64,000 nucleotides of DNA, taken from the NCBI GenBank assembly GCA_045130475.1, contig JBGUPU010000063.1, positions 22,347 through 86,346 of the forward strand, read 5' to 3'. The notes beneath the pieces were generated by a model that was not told the DNA's origin, made no database searches, and worked only from the letters and a program-made list of their open reading frames with translations. This document shows, piece by piece, positions 1 through 9,442 of this stretch. The DNA comes from CAG-791 sp045130475. Its GTDB lineage: Bacteria; Bacillota; Clostridia; Lachnospirales; Lachnospiraceae. Each line of letters opens with the position of its first letter. The first letter of the stretch is position 1. The position numbers were made by a program, and so were the translations under genes.

Positions 1-696
1 CATCTCCCTGACAGCATTAAAGGCCTCCACTACAGCCTCTTTCCCGGCGGGCTCCTCCACTTCCAGACAGAAGCTGATGCGTTTTCCTTTCGCGACGGCC
101 TTCTCACAGTTTCTTTCGAACTGCTGATCCCGGACAAAACGGTTTCCCTGAAGAATTCCTGCTGTGACAGCGGCCTCCTCGATCCCGCTGCCCGCCAGAC
201 GTTCCCAGTCGATCCTGCCGTTGTTGTCCGACAGAAGGATCCCCCGGCTGATCTGCACGGACGGCAGATCTCCTGAGAAGACGACCATGCCCTCGTCCTG
301 GCTCAGCGTTCCCGGCGTAAAGGGGTTTTTCTCCACCTCATCGGCGAGAGGATAAAAATAATACTTTCCGCCGCTGACCACGACAATACTGTCGTCGAAA
401 ATTTCCCGCAGCATCTGTGTGGTGCTCCTGCCGGATGCAAGAGAGGACTGGATTTCCAGCAGAAGATCGTTGCGCGCATTCTCGGCGGCATTTTCCTCAA
501 GCAGCTCAATCTGCCTTTTGGTATATAAGCGGCGGATTCCATCTGTGCCGTAGGTGCGCAGTCTGAAAAAGACAATCAGCGCAAACAGCAGCGAGACAAT
601 GGTCAGGCCGCTCAGGAAAATGATATTGGCCAGGTAGAGCGAACGCTTCCTGTTCGGATTCTCCGCAGACTCCTGATTTTTATTCATCTGACTCAT
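1..696 (-). CDS. GH25-like membrane-anchored protein, partial (runs off the window)
   Basis: This reading frame is open from an ATG at 696 to the window edge, giving 232 codons without a stop. The start is preceded by an AGGT sequence. A short charged N-terminus is followed by one membrane segment (about residues 22-45, rich in L, I, V, F), so the rest is probably extracytoplasmic. Residues about 165-180 read RGILLS..NGRIDWERL, which resembles the opening strand of glycoside hydrolase family 25 lysozymes (usually GIDVS..QGxIDW). Later text (RFVRDQQFERNCEKAVAKGK) also fits the GH25 pattern. The conserved Asp of GIDVS is Leu here, so muramidase activity is doubtful. The family is inferred from these motifs only, and the C-terminal half is outside the window. 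Confidence 0.5.
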   Translation of the reverse strand, partial: MSQMNKNQESAENPNRKRSLYLANIIFLSGLTIVSLLFALIVFFRLRTYGTDGIRRLYTKRQIELLEENAAENARNDLLLEIQSSLASGRSTTQMLREIFDDSIVVVSGGKYYFYPLADEVEKNPFTPGTLSQDEGMVVFSGDLPSVQISRGILLSDNNGRIDWERLAGSGIEEAAVTAGILQGNRFVRDQQFERNCEKAVAKGKRISFCLEVEEPAGKEAVVEAFNAVREM

Positions 697-725
697 CTTT
701 TTTACCTGTTAAGCGAAAAACGTTT

Positions 726-1997
726 TCAGCTTCTCGTCTTGACAAGACGCGGCTTGAAGCCGTTTTTCTCCAGAATGGAGATAATTTCTTTCTTATGCTC
801 TGTACCGAAGGCTTCCAGAGTGATGCGGAGTTCCACAGCCGCATTCCGGTTGATGCTGACGAACTGGTTGTGCTCGAGCTTGATGACATTGCCGTTTGCC
901 TCCGCGATCAGACCGGAAACGCTGTGCAGCATGCCGGGCTTGTCGGGAAGCAGCACAGAGACCGTAAAGATACGGTCCCTCAGGATCAGGCCCTGCTGCA
1001 CGACGGAAGACATAGTGATGACATCCATGTTGCCGCCGCTGAGGACGCTGACAACTTTTTTGTCCCTGCAGTCGACATGACGAAGGGCCGCCACTGTCAG
1101 AAGACCGGAATTTTCAACGACCATCTTGTGGTTTTCGACCATGTCCAGGAAGGCCGTGACCAGCTCCTGATCCGGAATTGTGACGATTTCATCCAGATTT
1201 TTCTGCAGGTAAGGGAAGATCCTGCTGCCCGGTGTTTTGACTGCCGTGCCGTCCGCAATCGTGTTGACCGTGGGCAGTGTCACTACTCTGCCCGCCTCAA
1301 AAGAAGCTTTCAGGCAGGCCGCCCCCTCGGGCTCCACGCCGATGACCTTTACATTGGGCTTAAGATACTTGGCAAGGCAGGACACACCCGTCGCCAGACC
1401 GCCGCCTCCTACAGGGACCAGGATGATATCCACCAGGGGCAGGTCCTTGATGATCTCCATGGCGATAGTTCCCTGTCCGGTCGCGACATCGGGATCATCA
1501 AAGGGATGGATAAAAGTGTATCCATTCTCCTCAGCCAGCTTTGCGGCATAGCCCGCGGCATCATCATAAACATCACCGTACAGAACCACCTCGGCGCCCA
1601 GGGCCTTGGTCCTGTTCACCTTGATCAGAGGGGTCGTCGTAGGCATGACGATGACTGCCCTGGCGCCGCATTCCCGCGCCGCGTAAGCAACTCCCTGTGC
1701 ATGATTGCCTGCAGATGCCGTGATCAGGCCTCGCTCCCGCTCTTCCGGTGTCAGAGTGCTGATCTTGTAATACGCACCGCGAACCTTATAGGCGCCTGTG
1801 CGCTGCATATTCTCCGGCTTCAGATAGACCTTCCCGCCTGTATGCTCGCTGAAATAATCTGAATAAATAAGCTCTGTGTCCAGGGTCACACGGCTGACTG
1901 CTTCACAGGCCTCCTCAAATTTCTTTAAGGTCAGGAACTGATTCTGCTGCCCTTCGTGCTCTTCGTGCTTTCCGTGTTCCGTATCTTTCTGTCCCAT
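726..1997 (-). CDS. ilvA: Threonine ammonia-lyase (threonine dehydratase) with ACT domain
   Basis: This 423-residue PLP enzyme should deaminate L-threonine to 2-oxobutyrate and ammonia, feeding isoleucine synthesis or threonine fermentation. The PLP lysine lies in RTGAYKVRGA. The substrate loop SAGNHAQGVA and the phosphate-binding VPVGGGGLATG loop are intact. After about residue 335 comes an ACT-type regulatory domain (FTVSVLLPDKPGMLHSVSGL), as in the roughly 400-residue Gram-positive IlvA/TdcB type. It carries an unusual hydrophilic, His/Glu-rich N-terminal extension of about 20 residues before LTLKKFEEA. The start ATG has AAGAAGT upstream. The stop is 29 bp before the next gene on the same strand. 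The sequence does not decide between a biosynthetic and a catabolic role. Confidence 0.93.
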   Translation of the reverse strand: MGQKDTEHGKHEEHEGQQNQFLTLKKFEEACEAVSRVTLDTELIYSDYFSEHTGGKVYLKPENMQRTGAYKVRGAYYKISTLTPEERERGLITASAGNHAQGVAYAARECGARAVIVMPTTTPLIKVNRTKALGAEVVLYGDVYDDAAGYAAKLAEENGYTFIHPFDDPDVATGQGTIAMEIIKDLPLVDIILVPVGGGGLATGVSCLAKYLKPNVKVIGVEPEGAACLKASFEAGRVVTLPTVNTIADGTAVKTPGSRIFPYLQKNLDEIVTIPDQELVTAFLDMVENHKMVVENSGLLTVAALRHVDCRDKKVVSVLSGGNMDVITMSSVVQQGLILRDRIFTVSVLLPDKPGMLHSVSGLIAEANGNVIKLEHNQFVSINRNAAVELRITLEAFGTEHKKEIISILEKNGFKPRLVKTRS

Positions 1998-2093
1998 TCT
2001 GTACTTCTTTCTAATTGCGTTTATTATAGTAAATTTTCTCAGGTATTTTTATTCAGCCGGTATGCGGTCCGGTCCCGGTGAGGCCTGAACGGC

Positions 2094-3008
2094 TTAATCC
2101 CTGTAGAACAGGGCATCTACATATTCATCCGGATTGAACCGCTGCAGATCCTCGATCTTCTCTCCCACACCGATAAATTTCACAGGCACACCGACTTCGG
2201 ACTGGACCGCGATCGCGATACCGCCCTTGGCTGTGCCGTCCATCTTGGTCAGAATGATTCCGGTGAGGTTGGTCACAGAGGCAAACTCCCTGGCCTGGGA
2301 GACAGCGTTCTGGCCGGTCGCCGCGTCAAGAACGACCCAGTTTTCACGGTAACAGCCGGGAAACTCACGAGTGATGATGCGGTCGATCTTGGAGAGCTCA
2401 TTCATGAGATTCTTCTTATTATGAAGACGGCCGGCCGTGTCGCAAAGGAGAATATCGATCTTGCGGGCTTTGGCGGCCTGCACAGCATCATATACGACGC
2501 TGGCCGGATCCGAGCCCTCTTTGCCGCCGATGATATCGACCCCGGCGCGGCGCGCCCACTCAGTGAGCTGCTCGTTGGCAGCAGCGCGGAAGGTATCTGC
2601 GGAAGCGATCAGGACTCTCTTTCCCTGGCTCTTATAATTGGCGGCAAGCTTTCCGATGGAAGTTGTCTTGCCCACTCCGTTGACACCGATCACCAGGACG
2701 ACTGCGGGGCCTTTCTCAAAATCATAGGCATCTTTGGGCTGCTTCATCCTGTCGCGGATGCCCATGATCAGCTCCTGCCTGCAGTCGGCGGCGTAACGGA
2801 TGCGCTCCGCGCGCACTTCCTCGCGCAGATGATCCAGAAGATCCTCGGTGGTCTTTACACCGATGTCGCCCATGATCATAGTCTCTTCCAGTTCGTCATA
2901 GAAATCCTCGGTGACCTTCTCATAGGAATTGAAGATCTGGTCCATGCCGTCTGTAAAGTTGTCCCTTGTTTTTTTCAGGCCTTCCTTGAGTTTATCAAAA
3001 AATCCCAT
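2094..3008 (-). CDS. ftsY: Signal recognition particle receptor FtsY
   Basis: A 304-residue SRP-type GTPase that docks ribosome-SRP complexes at the membrane. The helical N domain (about residues 1-85) precedes the G domain with P-loop GVNGVGKTT (108-116), DTAGR, and TKMDGTAKGG near the C-terminus. The long acidic A domain of the E. coli protein is absent, which is normal for Firmicutes. The start has a strong AGGAGG site. It lies 45 bp downstream of smc on the same strand, the usual rnc-smc-ftsY arrangement, so co-transcription is likely. Confidence 0.97.
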   Translation of the reverse strand: MGFFDKLKEGLKKTRDNFTDGMDQIFNSYEKVTEDFYDELEETMIMGDIGVKTTEDLLDHLREEVRAERIRYAADCRQELIMGIRDRMKQPKDAYDFEKGPAVVLVIGVNGVGKTTSIGKLAANYKSQGKRVLIASADTFRAAANEQLTEWARRAGVDIIGGKEGSDPASVVYDAVQAAKARKIDILLCDTAGRLHNKKNLMNELSKIDRIITREFPGCYRENWVVLDAATGQNAVSQAREFASVTNLTGIILTKMDGTAKGGIAIAVQSEVGVPVKFIGVGEKIEDLQRFNPDEYVDALFYRD

Positions 3009-3053
3009 TCTTCCTCCTGTTTCTATTATATATAAAATGAAATATCATCTTGT

Positions 3054-6000
3054 CTACGAAATATCATCATCGCTGATCAGATCCACACTTACCATGGCGG
3101 ATACGCCCTTCTCCTGCATAGTGATTCCATAGAGCCTGTCCGCCTGTTCCATGGTGCCCCGTCTGTGCGTGATCACGATAAACTGGGTCCTCTCAGTCAG
3201 TTTGTGCAGATACTGAGCAAAGCGGCCTACATTGCTCTCGTCGAGCGCCGCCTCGATCTCGTCAAGAAGGCAGAAGGGGGAAGGTTTGAGACTCTGGATG
3301 GCAAACAAAAGGGCGATTGCTGTCAGCGCTTTTTCTCCGCCGGAGAGCTGCATCATATTCTGCAGTTTCTTACCCGGGGGCTGCGCGATGACCCGGACGC
3401 CCGCCTCGAGGATATCCACGTCCTCCATGAGCTCCAGTTTTCCGCCTCCGCCGCCGAACAGCTCCCTGAACACTGCATCGTATGCCTTCTGGATGTCCGC
3501 AAACTGTTCCCTGAACTGTTTGCGCATGGCTTCATCGAGCTCCGTCACGATCTTCTCCAGGGATGCCGCGGCTTCGGTGAGGTCGTCGACCTGTCCCTTG
3601 AGGAAGGTATATCGTTCCATGAGTTCCTTGTATTCCTCAATGGCGCCGACATTTACATGGCCGAGAGCCTTGATCTCTCCGCGGAGAGAGGAGATCTCCT
3701 TCTTCATTGCAGCCAGATCATTCAGTGTTTCATCGCGCTGTGCTGCAGCGTCCGCGATCGTCACTTCGTATTCCTCCCACATAAAGGAGGCTTTCTGTTC
3801 GATCGTCTCCTCCAGCCGCTCACGTCTGGAGGTCAGGCGGAACACTTCCTTATCCAGGCCGGAAATCACTTCCGCCGTGTTCTCTCTGTCCCGGGTCACT
3901 TCATCCTGCTGATTCTGCAGATCATCATTTTGCTGGCGCAGGATCTGCAGCTCTTCTTCCTCTTCGATCTTGATGTGGTCGGAATCGGCCGCCTCCCGGG
4001 TGAGGCTCCGGATCTTCTCTGTTTTTTCCGTGATCTCTCTGCGGTCGTTCTCCGCGCTCTCGGTGAGCTGCGCCAGCTGTGTCTGCAGTCCCTCCAGCTC
4101 GTGCCTGATCCGGTCCGCATTCTGCTGCTGGAAGCGGAGTGACTGCTCTGTGCGGCTGCGCTCAAGCTCCAGGGCGGAAAGAGCAGCGCTGTCTCGCTCC
4201 TCGTCCTCCTGTCTTCCGGCCAGTTTTTCCTGCAGATCTGCTGCTGCCGAGGAATAAAGCTCTTCTTTTTTCTCACTGACGACAAGATCCTGTGCCGCTG
4301 CCTCCTGCTGCGCGGCAGTCTGCTGCGCACGCTCTGTCAGGGCACGAAGTTCCTGACGCAGCGATTCCACGCTGCCTGTAGTCTCGCGGAGCTTTTCCTC
4401 CTCCTGCTGGATACGGACGCGCAGCGTATTCTGACGGATGAAATGTTCCTGCAGAACGCGCTTGTTTTCATCGAGTTTTCTTCGCAGGACATTGCGGCTC
4501 TCTTTCGTATCCTCGATCGCCTTTTCCTGCTTTTCCATCTCCTCTTTGAATCGCCTGGTACTTGCGGTCAGCTCCTCAATTTCCCGCCGTCTTCCGAGCA
4601 GACTGCTGGCATTGCGGTAGGTACCTCCGCTGATGGCGCCGCCGGGCGCGAACAGCTCTCCCTCCAGGGTCACCATGCGGACACCTTGTCCGGAGCGCCG
4701 CGAAGCAGCGACTGCATGGTCAAATGTATCCACGATCACAGTCCTTCCCAGGAGGGAAACAGACACGTCGCCGCATCCTGCCGCCGGTCTCACCAGAGAA
4801 TCGGCAGTACCGATCACCCCCGCCTCGCCCAGCACTTTGTGGCCTGCCAGGCTCCTGGCATTCCGGATACCCGAAAGAGGCAGGAAGGTCGCCCTGCCCG
4901 CCTTTTCACGCTTCAGGATCTCGATCATACGGCGCGCCGTATCTTCATCCTTCGTGACGATATTCTGGATACTGCCTCCGAGAGCGACTTCGATCGCCGT
5001 CTCGTATTTTTTTTCTGTGGAAATCAGATCCGCAACAGTGCCGATGATCCCCTGTTCACGGGTTCTCTCCTGCATGACGCGCTTTACACTGCCGCCGAAG
5101 CCCTCGTAGCGCTCCGCCAGGTTCATGATCGCGTCAAGCTTTGATTTCTCCTGATGCCAGGAAAACTGGGCGCGCTGCAAAAGAGCGTCCGCGTCTCCCA
5201 GGGAGGTCTTGTGGGCAGCAATCTGTGCTTCTATATCCTTCTGCCCGTCCTGGAGCGAGCGGATCTCTGCACCCACATCTCTGAATTCCTGCTTGAGAGA
5301 GATGATGGCATCATCCGCCTGGGTCTGCTCCCCGCTGACAAGAGAGAGCTCCTTCTCGACTTCCTCCCGGCGCGCGTTCTCCTGGGACTGCAGAGTCTGA
5401 AGACTGGCAAGTCTTGATTTGATCGTCGCACGGCGCTCCATCTCCTGGAGGATCCCCGCGCGTTTCTCTTCCAGTTCCTCCCGCAGACGCTCCACGTCCC
5501 GGGAAGATTTTTCCGCCGCTTCCTTTGCCTCGGCAAAGCCAGCCTGCAGGGAATTGAATTCTTCCTGCGCAGCATGGATCTCTCTGGACAGGGCTGCTTC
5601 CTGGGCTGTCTTGTCGGCAATATCACCCTTGAGGATCTTCTCCTGTTCCGTCTGCCTGTGCGTGCGCTGCTTTGCGCCGCGGATCTGTTCCTCGAGAACT
5701 TTGATATCGCCCTCGATCCGCCCGTGCACTATGCTGGCATCCGTGATCCTGCCGCGGACCGATTCCATCCTCTTCTCCAGCTCCCGCCTGCTCTCCTGGA
5801 GCTCTTCCATGCGCTGGCGGAGTGCCTCGCTCCGGCCCCTGGCATCCTCCAGATCAGATGCCGCGATGGTCTCCCGGGAGGTCAGTTCCTCCAGCTGGCG
5901 GGTGCTTTTCTCATTTTCTATCAGGAAGGCATTGATATCCAGACGTTTTAAAGCATCCCGGCGCTTGAGATACTCCCTGGCTTTCTCCTGCTGTCTCTCC

Positions 6001-6614
6001 AGGGATGGGATCTGTTTTTCCAGCTCGCCCACTATGTCCGTCAGACGGGTGAGATTGTCCCGCTCGCTCTCCAGACGCTTCAGGGTCTGCTCTTTTCTGT
6101 GCTTGTACTTGACAATGCCGGCCGCCTCATCAAAAAGGGCCCGGCGGTCCTGGGGTTTGTCCGAGAGGATCCTGTCAATCTGGCCCTGTCCGATGATGGA
6201 GTAGCCTTCCTTGCCGATCCCGGTGTCATAAAAGAGTTCGTTGACATCGCGCAGACGGCATACCGTCCCGTTGAGCAGGTATTCGCTCTCGCCGCTCCGA
6301 TAGATCCGGCGGGCTACCGTCACCTCGCGGTAATCGATCGGAAGCGCGCCGTCGGAATTATCCAGCGTGATGGCAACATAAGCAAAGCCAAGCGGCCGGC
6401 GCGCCTGTGTCCCCGCGAAGATGACATCCTGCATAGAAGACCCGCGCAGCTGCTTGACTCTCTGCTCACCAAGCACCCACCGGACCGCATCCGCGACATT
6501 GCTCTTTCCGCTGCCGTTAGGTCCCACGATTCCGGTGATGCCGTTGTGGAATTCAAATTTAATCTTGTTAGCAAAGGACTTAAAGCCCTGAATCTCAATA
6601 CTTTTTAAATACAA
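3054..6614 (-). CDS. smc: Chromosome segregation protein SMC
   Basis: This 1186-residue condensin ATPase organises and segregates the chromosome. It has the N-terminal Walker A GPNGSGKSN (about residues 32-40), two long coiled-coil arms, a glycine-rich hinge around residues 505-640 (GFGGSVKRV onwards), and the C-terminal ABC signature QLSGGEKALTAIAL with Walker B LLDEIEAALD. The N-terminus MYLKSIEIQGFKSFA matches the family exactly, so the start is the TTG at 6614. That start is only 5 bp after the rnc stop with a weak ribosome site, which suggests translational coupling. The length is typical. Confidence 0.98.
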   Translation of the reverse strand: MYLKSIEIQGFKSFANKIKFEFHNGITGIVGPNGSGKSNVADAVRWVLGEQRVKQLRGSSMQDVIFAGTQARRPLGFAYVAITLDNSDGALPIDYREVTVARRIYRSGESEYLLNGTVCRLRDVNELFYDTGIGKEGYSIIGQGQIDRILSDKPQDRRALFDEAAGIVKYKHRKEQTLKRLESERDNLTRLTDIVGELEKQIPSLERQQEKAREYLKRRDALKRLDINAFLIENEKSTRQLEELTSRETIAASDLEDARGRSEALRQRMEELQESRRELEKRMESVRGRITDASIVHGRIEGDIKVLEEQIRGAKQRTHRQTEQEKILKGDIADKTAQEAALSREIHAAQEEFNSLQAGFAEAKEAAEKSSRDVERLREELEEKRAGILQEMERRATIKSRLASLQTLQSQENARREEVEKELSLVSGEQTQADDAIISLKQEFRDVGAEIRSLQDGQKDIEAQIAAHKTSLGDADALLQRAQFSWHQEKSKLDAIMNLAERYEGFGGSVKRVMQERTREQGIIGTVADLISTEKKYETAIEVALGGSIQNIVTKDEDTARRMIEILKREKAGRATFLPLSGIRNARSLAGHKVLGEAGVIGTADSLVRPAAGCGDVSVSLLGRTVIVDTFDHAVAASRRSGQGVRMVTLEGELFAPGGAISGGTYRNASSLLGRRREIEELTASTRRFKEEMEKQEKAIEDTKESRNVLRRKLDENKRVLQEHFIRQNTLRVRIQQEEEKLRETTGSVESLRQELRALTERAQQTAAQQEAAAQDLVVSEKKEELYSSAAADLQEKLAGRQEDEERDSAALSALELERSRTEQSLRFQQQNADRIRHELEGLQTQLAQLTESAENDRREITEKTEKIRSLTREAADSDHIKIEEEEELQILRQQNDDLQNQQDEVTRDRENTAEVISGLDKEVFRLTSRRERLEETIEQKASFMWEEYEVTIADAAAQRDETLNDLAAMKKEISSLRGEIKALGHVNVGAIEEYKELMERYTFLKGQVDDLTEAAASLEKIVTELDEAMRKQFREQFADIQKAYDAVFRELFGGGGGKLELMEDVDILEAGVRVIAQPPGKKLQNMMQLSGGEKALTAIALLFAIQSLKPSPFCLLDEIEAALDESNVGRFAQYLHKLTERTQFIVITHRRGTMEQADRLYGITMQEKGVSAMVSVDLISDDDIS

Positions 6615-6619
6615 ATCCG

Positions 6620-7342
6620 TTACTCTTCTTCTGAACTTTCAGCTGTTCCCTGTTTTCTGGTCCTTGAGCCTCCCAGGGCCGCGTAAGCTGCCTGCTGCTC
6701 CGCCGCCTTCTTGGAACGTCCTTCTCCCGCGCCGCAGCGCCTGCCGCCGACAATAGCGGCTACACGGAAACGCTTCTGATGCCCGGGACCGCTCTCTTCG
6801 AGAATCTCATACCGCACATCGTGGCCATCCCTCTGGGCCCGTTCCTGCAAAATGGACTTGGCATCATAAAAAAGCTGCTTGTCCTCCAGGTCTGAAAGAA
6901 TAAATGTCATGATAAACTGCCGCGGCACCTCTATCCCGCCGCTGTCCAGATACATGGCACCGATCAGTGCCTCCATGACATCGGAAGTGATCGAATCCTT
7001 CTCCCTTCCCCCGCTTGCCTCTTCGCCTCTGCCCAGACGGATAAAGGATCCCAGGGAAATATCCCTGGCGCAATAGGCCAGCGCAGGCTCACAGACCAGG
7101 GACGCGCGAAGCTTTGTCAGCTCCCCCTCCTTTTTTCCGGGATAAGTCCGGTAAAGGAATTCGCTCGAGATCATCTCCAGGACGGCGTCTCCCAGAAATT
7201 CAATCCTCTCATAGTCCTTCAATGTCTGTACTTTCTGTTCATTTGCAAAAGAAGTGTGTGTAAGAGCACACTCAAGCAGATACCGGTCTTTGAACCTGTA
7301 CCCGATCCGCTCCTCCAGCACTTCCAGTGGTGCCTGTATCAT
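6620..7342 (-). CDS. rnc: Ribonuclease III
   Basis: A 240-residue double-strand-specific endoribonuclease for rRNA processing and RNA decay. The catalytic signature ERIEFLGDAVLEMISSEFL (about residues 45-63) contains the conserved acidic residues. The C-terminal double-stranded RNA binding domain starts near residue 160 (SILQERAQRDGHDVRYEI) and ends with the Ala-rich helix SKKAAEQQAAYAAL. It sits between acpP and smc, a conserved order, with a 42-bp gap to acpP. Confidence 0.97.
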   Translation of the reverse strand: MIQAPLEVLEERIGYRFKDRYLLECALTHTSFANEQKVQTLKDYERIEFLGDAVLEMISSEFLYRTYPGKKEGELTKLRASLVCEPALAYCARDISLGSFIRLGRGEEASGGREKDSITSDVMEALIGAMYLDSGGIEVPRQFIMTFILSDLEDKQLFYDAKSILQERAQRDGHDVRYEILEESGPGHQKRFRVAAIVGGRRCGAGEGRSKKAAEQQAAYAALGGSRTRKQGTAESSEEE

Positions 7343-7384
7343 GGTGTCCTTTCACAGCGGTCTGCGGTGACCGCAATAACCCTG

Positions 7385-7624
7385 TCAATCGTCAATCGCG
7401 TTTTTGATCAGTTCCAGAGCCTGTCCGACAGTTGTGACCTTGGAAGCGATATCGGAGTCCACGGTGACATCGAACTCCTCCTCGATTCCCATGATGATCT
7501 GCGCGACATCCAGGGAGTCCGCTCCGAGATCGTCTATAAATGTGGTGTCTACAGTGATCTCACTCTCATCCACACCAAGTACATCAACAATGATTGAACA
7601 TAATTTCTTGAATTCCATATCCAT
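7385..7624 (-). CDS. acpP: Acyl carrier protein
   Basis: A 79-residue acidic four-helix carrier. The phosphopantetheine attachment serine is in DDLGADSLDVAQII (Ser about residue 36). It carries growing acyl chains in fatty acid synthesis and acyl groups for PlsX, which is encoded immediately upstream. The start ATG has AGGAGG 9 bp away. No other fatty acid synthesis genes are in the window. Confidence 0.96.
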   Translation of the reverse strand: MDMEFKKLCSIIVDVLGVDESEITVDTTFIDDLGADSLDVAQIIMGIEEEFDVTVDSDIASKVTTVGQALELIKNAIDD

Positions 7625-7702
7625 TTCTGTTCTCCTCCTGTTTCAGACAAATGATGAAATGTGATCTGTCCGTCTTATGCCCAAACCGGCAGAAAACGTT
7701 TT

Positions 7703-8734
7703 TTATTCAGCCGGCTTTTCGGGCTTTTTCAGTCCCATCTGCTCAATAAACTGTCCGTTGATATCTTTTTTCTTGAATAAAATACACTGCTCGATGGCAT
7801 TTCTGATCTCGACAGCCTCTGAATTTCCGTGGGTCTTGACCACGAGGCCGCGGAGGCCCAGCATGGGTGCTCCGCCGTAAGAGGAAATGTCAAATTCTTT
7901 GAGCATACCCTTGAGAGCAGGTTTGATCATCAGCGCGCCCAGCTTGGAGCGCAGGGAAGACATCAGAGCATCCTTGATCTTGTGGATCAGGGTGGACGCA
8001 AGTCCCTCATAGAGCTTGAGGATGACATTTCCCACAAATGCATCACAGACCACAACGTCCGCCGCACCGGCAGGAATGTCCCTGGCTTCGATATTGCCGA
8101 TAAAATTGATCCCTTCGCATTCCTTCAGCAGCGGGTATACCTCTTTGACCAGGGCATTGCCCTTCTCCTCCTCCGCGCCGACATTGACGAGCGCGACACG
8201 GGGATTCTCAACGCCGGTCATATTCTTCATGTAAATAGAACCCATCTGTGCGAACTGGACCAGCTGGGAGGCGCGGGCATCCATGTTGGCGCCGCAGTCT
8301 ACCAAAAGGACCGGCCCCTTTGCCGTAGGCATGAGCGGGGCAAGAGGCGGGCGCTCGATACCGCGGATCCTGCCGACCAGAAGCTGTCCGCCCGCAAGCG
8401 CTGCTCCGGTGCTGCCGGCTGTCACAAAGGCATCACAGGTTCCCTCTTTGACCAGCTTGAGACCTCTGACGATGGAGGAATCCTTTTTTGTGCGGATCGC
8501 GTTGACCGGCGGCTCCGCCATCTCGATGACCTCCCGCGCATCCAGGATCTCCAGCCTGTCCTCGGGATATTTATATTTTGCAAGCTCTGTGCGGATGACC
8601 TCTTCCTGTCCCACCAGTGTCACATGAAGGCTCTTTCTCTTCTCCAGCGCCTCAACGGCAGCCTTGACCGGTTCCGCCGGTGCCAGATCTCCGCCCATCG
8701 CATCAACAGCTACTCTGACATATTTTTTGCTCAT
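7703..8734 (-). CDS. plsX: Phosphate acyltransferase PlsX
   Basis: A 343-residue enzyme that converts acyl-ACP to acyl-phosphate, the first step of the PlsX/PlsY phospholipid pathway. The N-terminus VRVAVDAMGGDLAPAEPVKAA and the GSTGAALAGGQLLVGRI and DCGANMDARA segments are family hallmarks. It leads the plsX-acpP-rnc-smc-ftsY block. A good sigma-A promoter lies 88 bp upstream. I looked for a FapR-like operator there and saw none. Confidence 0.97.
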   Translation of the reverse strand: MSKKYVRVAVDAMGGDLAPAEPVKAAVEALEKRKSLHVTLVGQEEVIRTELAKYKYPEDRLEILDAREVIEMAEPPVNAIRTKKDSSIVRGLKLVKEGTCDAFVTAGSTGAALAGGQLLVGRIRGIERPPLAPLMPTAKGPVLLVDCGANMDARASQLVQFAQMGSIYMKNMTGVENPRVALVNVGAEEEKGNALVKEVYPLLKECEGINFIGNIEARDIPAGAADVVVCDAFVGNVILKLYEGLASTLIHKIKDALMSSLRSKLGALMIKPALKGMLKEFDISSYGGAPMLGLRGLVVKTHGNSEAVEIRNAIEQCILFKKKDINGQFIEQMGLKKPEKPAE

Positions 8735-8821
8735 CTTTATCCTTTCCCTTCATGCTGCCCGCAGGAGCAGCATGCTTTGCAAGGTCTTTCTCTCATAAAA
8801 AGCAAGTGTTTTCTAATCTTT

Positions 8822-8850
8822 AATATACTATCACGGTTCCCATATTGCAA
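8822..8850 (-). promoter_or_regulatory. Sigma-A promoter of plsX block
   Basis: On the minus strand TTGCAA (8850-8845), a 17-bp spacer and TATATT (8827-8822) make a near-consensus housekeeping promoter upstream of plsX. Confidence 0.65.
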
Positions 8851-8938
8851 GTAGACCCTTGCGGCGCAGATTTACAGACGGGCTCGACGCGCTTTTTTCC
8901 GTAATTATGTGCATGGCTCATTGCTGCGCATAGAGAAA

Positions 8939-8969
8939 GCCTCCCGCTGCCTTTCAGCAACGGGAGGCC
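8939..8969 (-). terminator. Rho-independent terminator after rpmF
   Basis: An inverted repeat CCTCCCG...CGGGAGG with a 14-nt loop is followed on the minus strand by a short pyrimidine tract (CTTTCTC). It lies about 80 bp past the rpmF stop. The T-tract is weak. Confidence 0.6.
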
Positions 8970-9045
8970 TGCCATAAATCTGTTTGATAGTCCGGTCTGA
9001 ACCAGTTGTCATCTGTCTATGCGGCCGAGCCGCCGGGATGCATGA

Positions 9046-9228
9046 TCAGTCCTCGACCTGGATGATCTCCTTCTTGTTGTAGGAGCCGCACTTTGCACAA
9101 ACTCTGTGGGGGACCATAAGGGCACCGCACTTGCTGCACTTAACCAGAGTAGGAGCGGTCATTTTCCAGTTAGCTCTCCTTTTATCTCTGTGGCTTTTCG
9201 AAGATTTATTTTTAGGGCAGATCGACAT
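9046..9228 (-). CDS. rpmF: 50S ribosomal protein L32
   Basis: A 60-residue basic ribosomal protein. The core SKSHRDKRRANWK and the zinc-ribbon cysteines CSKCG...CAKCG are those of the four-cysteine form of L32. The start is set at the ATG at 9228 because GGAGGTG lies 6 bp upstream; the GTG nine bases further upstream overlaps the ribosome site itself. It is expressed from its own promoter of perfect consensus. The yceD/DUF177 gene that often precedes rpmF is not here. Confidence 0.95.
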   Translation of the reverse strand: MSICPKNKSSKSHRDKRRANWKMTAPTLVKCSKCGALMVPHRVCAKCGSYNKKEIIQVED

Positions 9229-9267
9229 GATTAACACCTCCTTCTTTCAAAGAATCACACGAAGCCT

Positions 9268-9296
9268 ATTATATGGACGCCGCGTCGATTTGTCAA
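9268..9296 (-). promoter_or_regulatory. Perfect-consensus sigma-A promoter of rpmF
   Basis: The minus strand reads TTGACA (9296-9291), 17 bp, TATAAT (9273-9268). Both hexamers and the spacing are exact consensus. The -10 box is about 40 bp upstream of the rpmF ATG. Confidence 0.9.
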
Positions 9297-9442
9297 CAGG
9301 AAATTCTTTACAAACTTCACAATTCTTGAGTTTCTGTCACAGACTGTACCGGTTGGGCACGAACTGTGACTTTTTCTCCTCGAAGGCGTCAATATGCCGT
9401 TCAGAACCGACAGTATTGCATGCCGGTTTCAAATTCAGCAGC

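Larger units (their letters stand above)
8735..9045. other. Intergenic region plsX-rpmF
   Basis: The region holds the plsX promoter (8822-8850) and the rpmF terminator (8939-8969). No open frame or RNA gene was recognised in the rest. Confidence 0.7.

Noticed and set aside
795..1862. A 355-codon plus-strand open frame
   Set aside because: It is antisense to ilvA, which has clear PLP-enzyme motifs.
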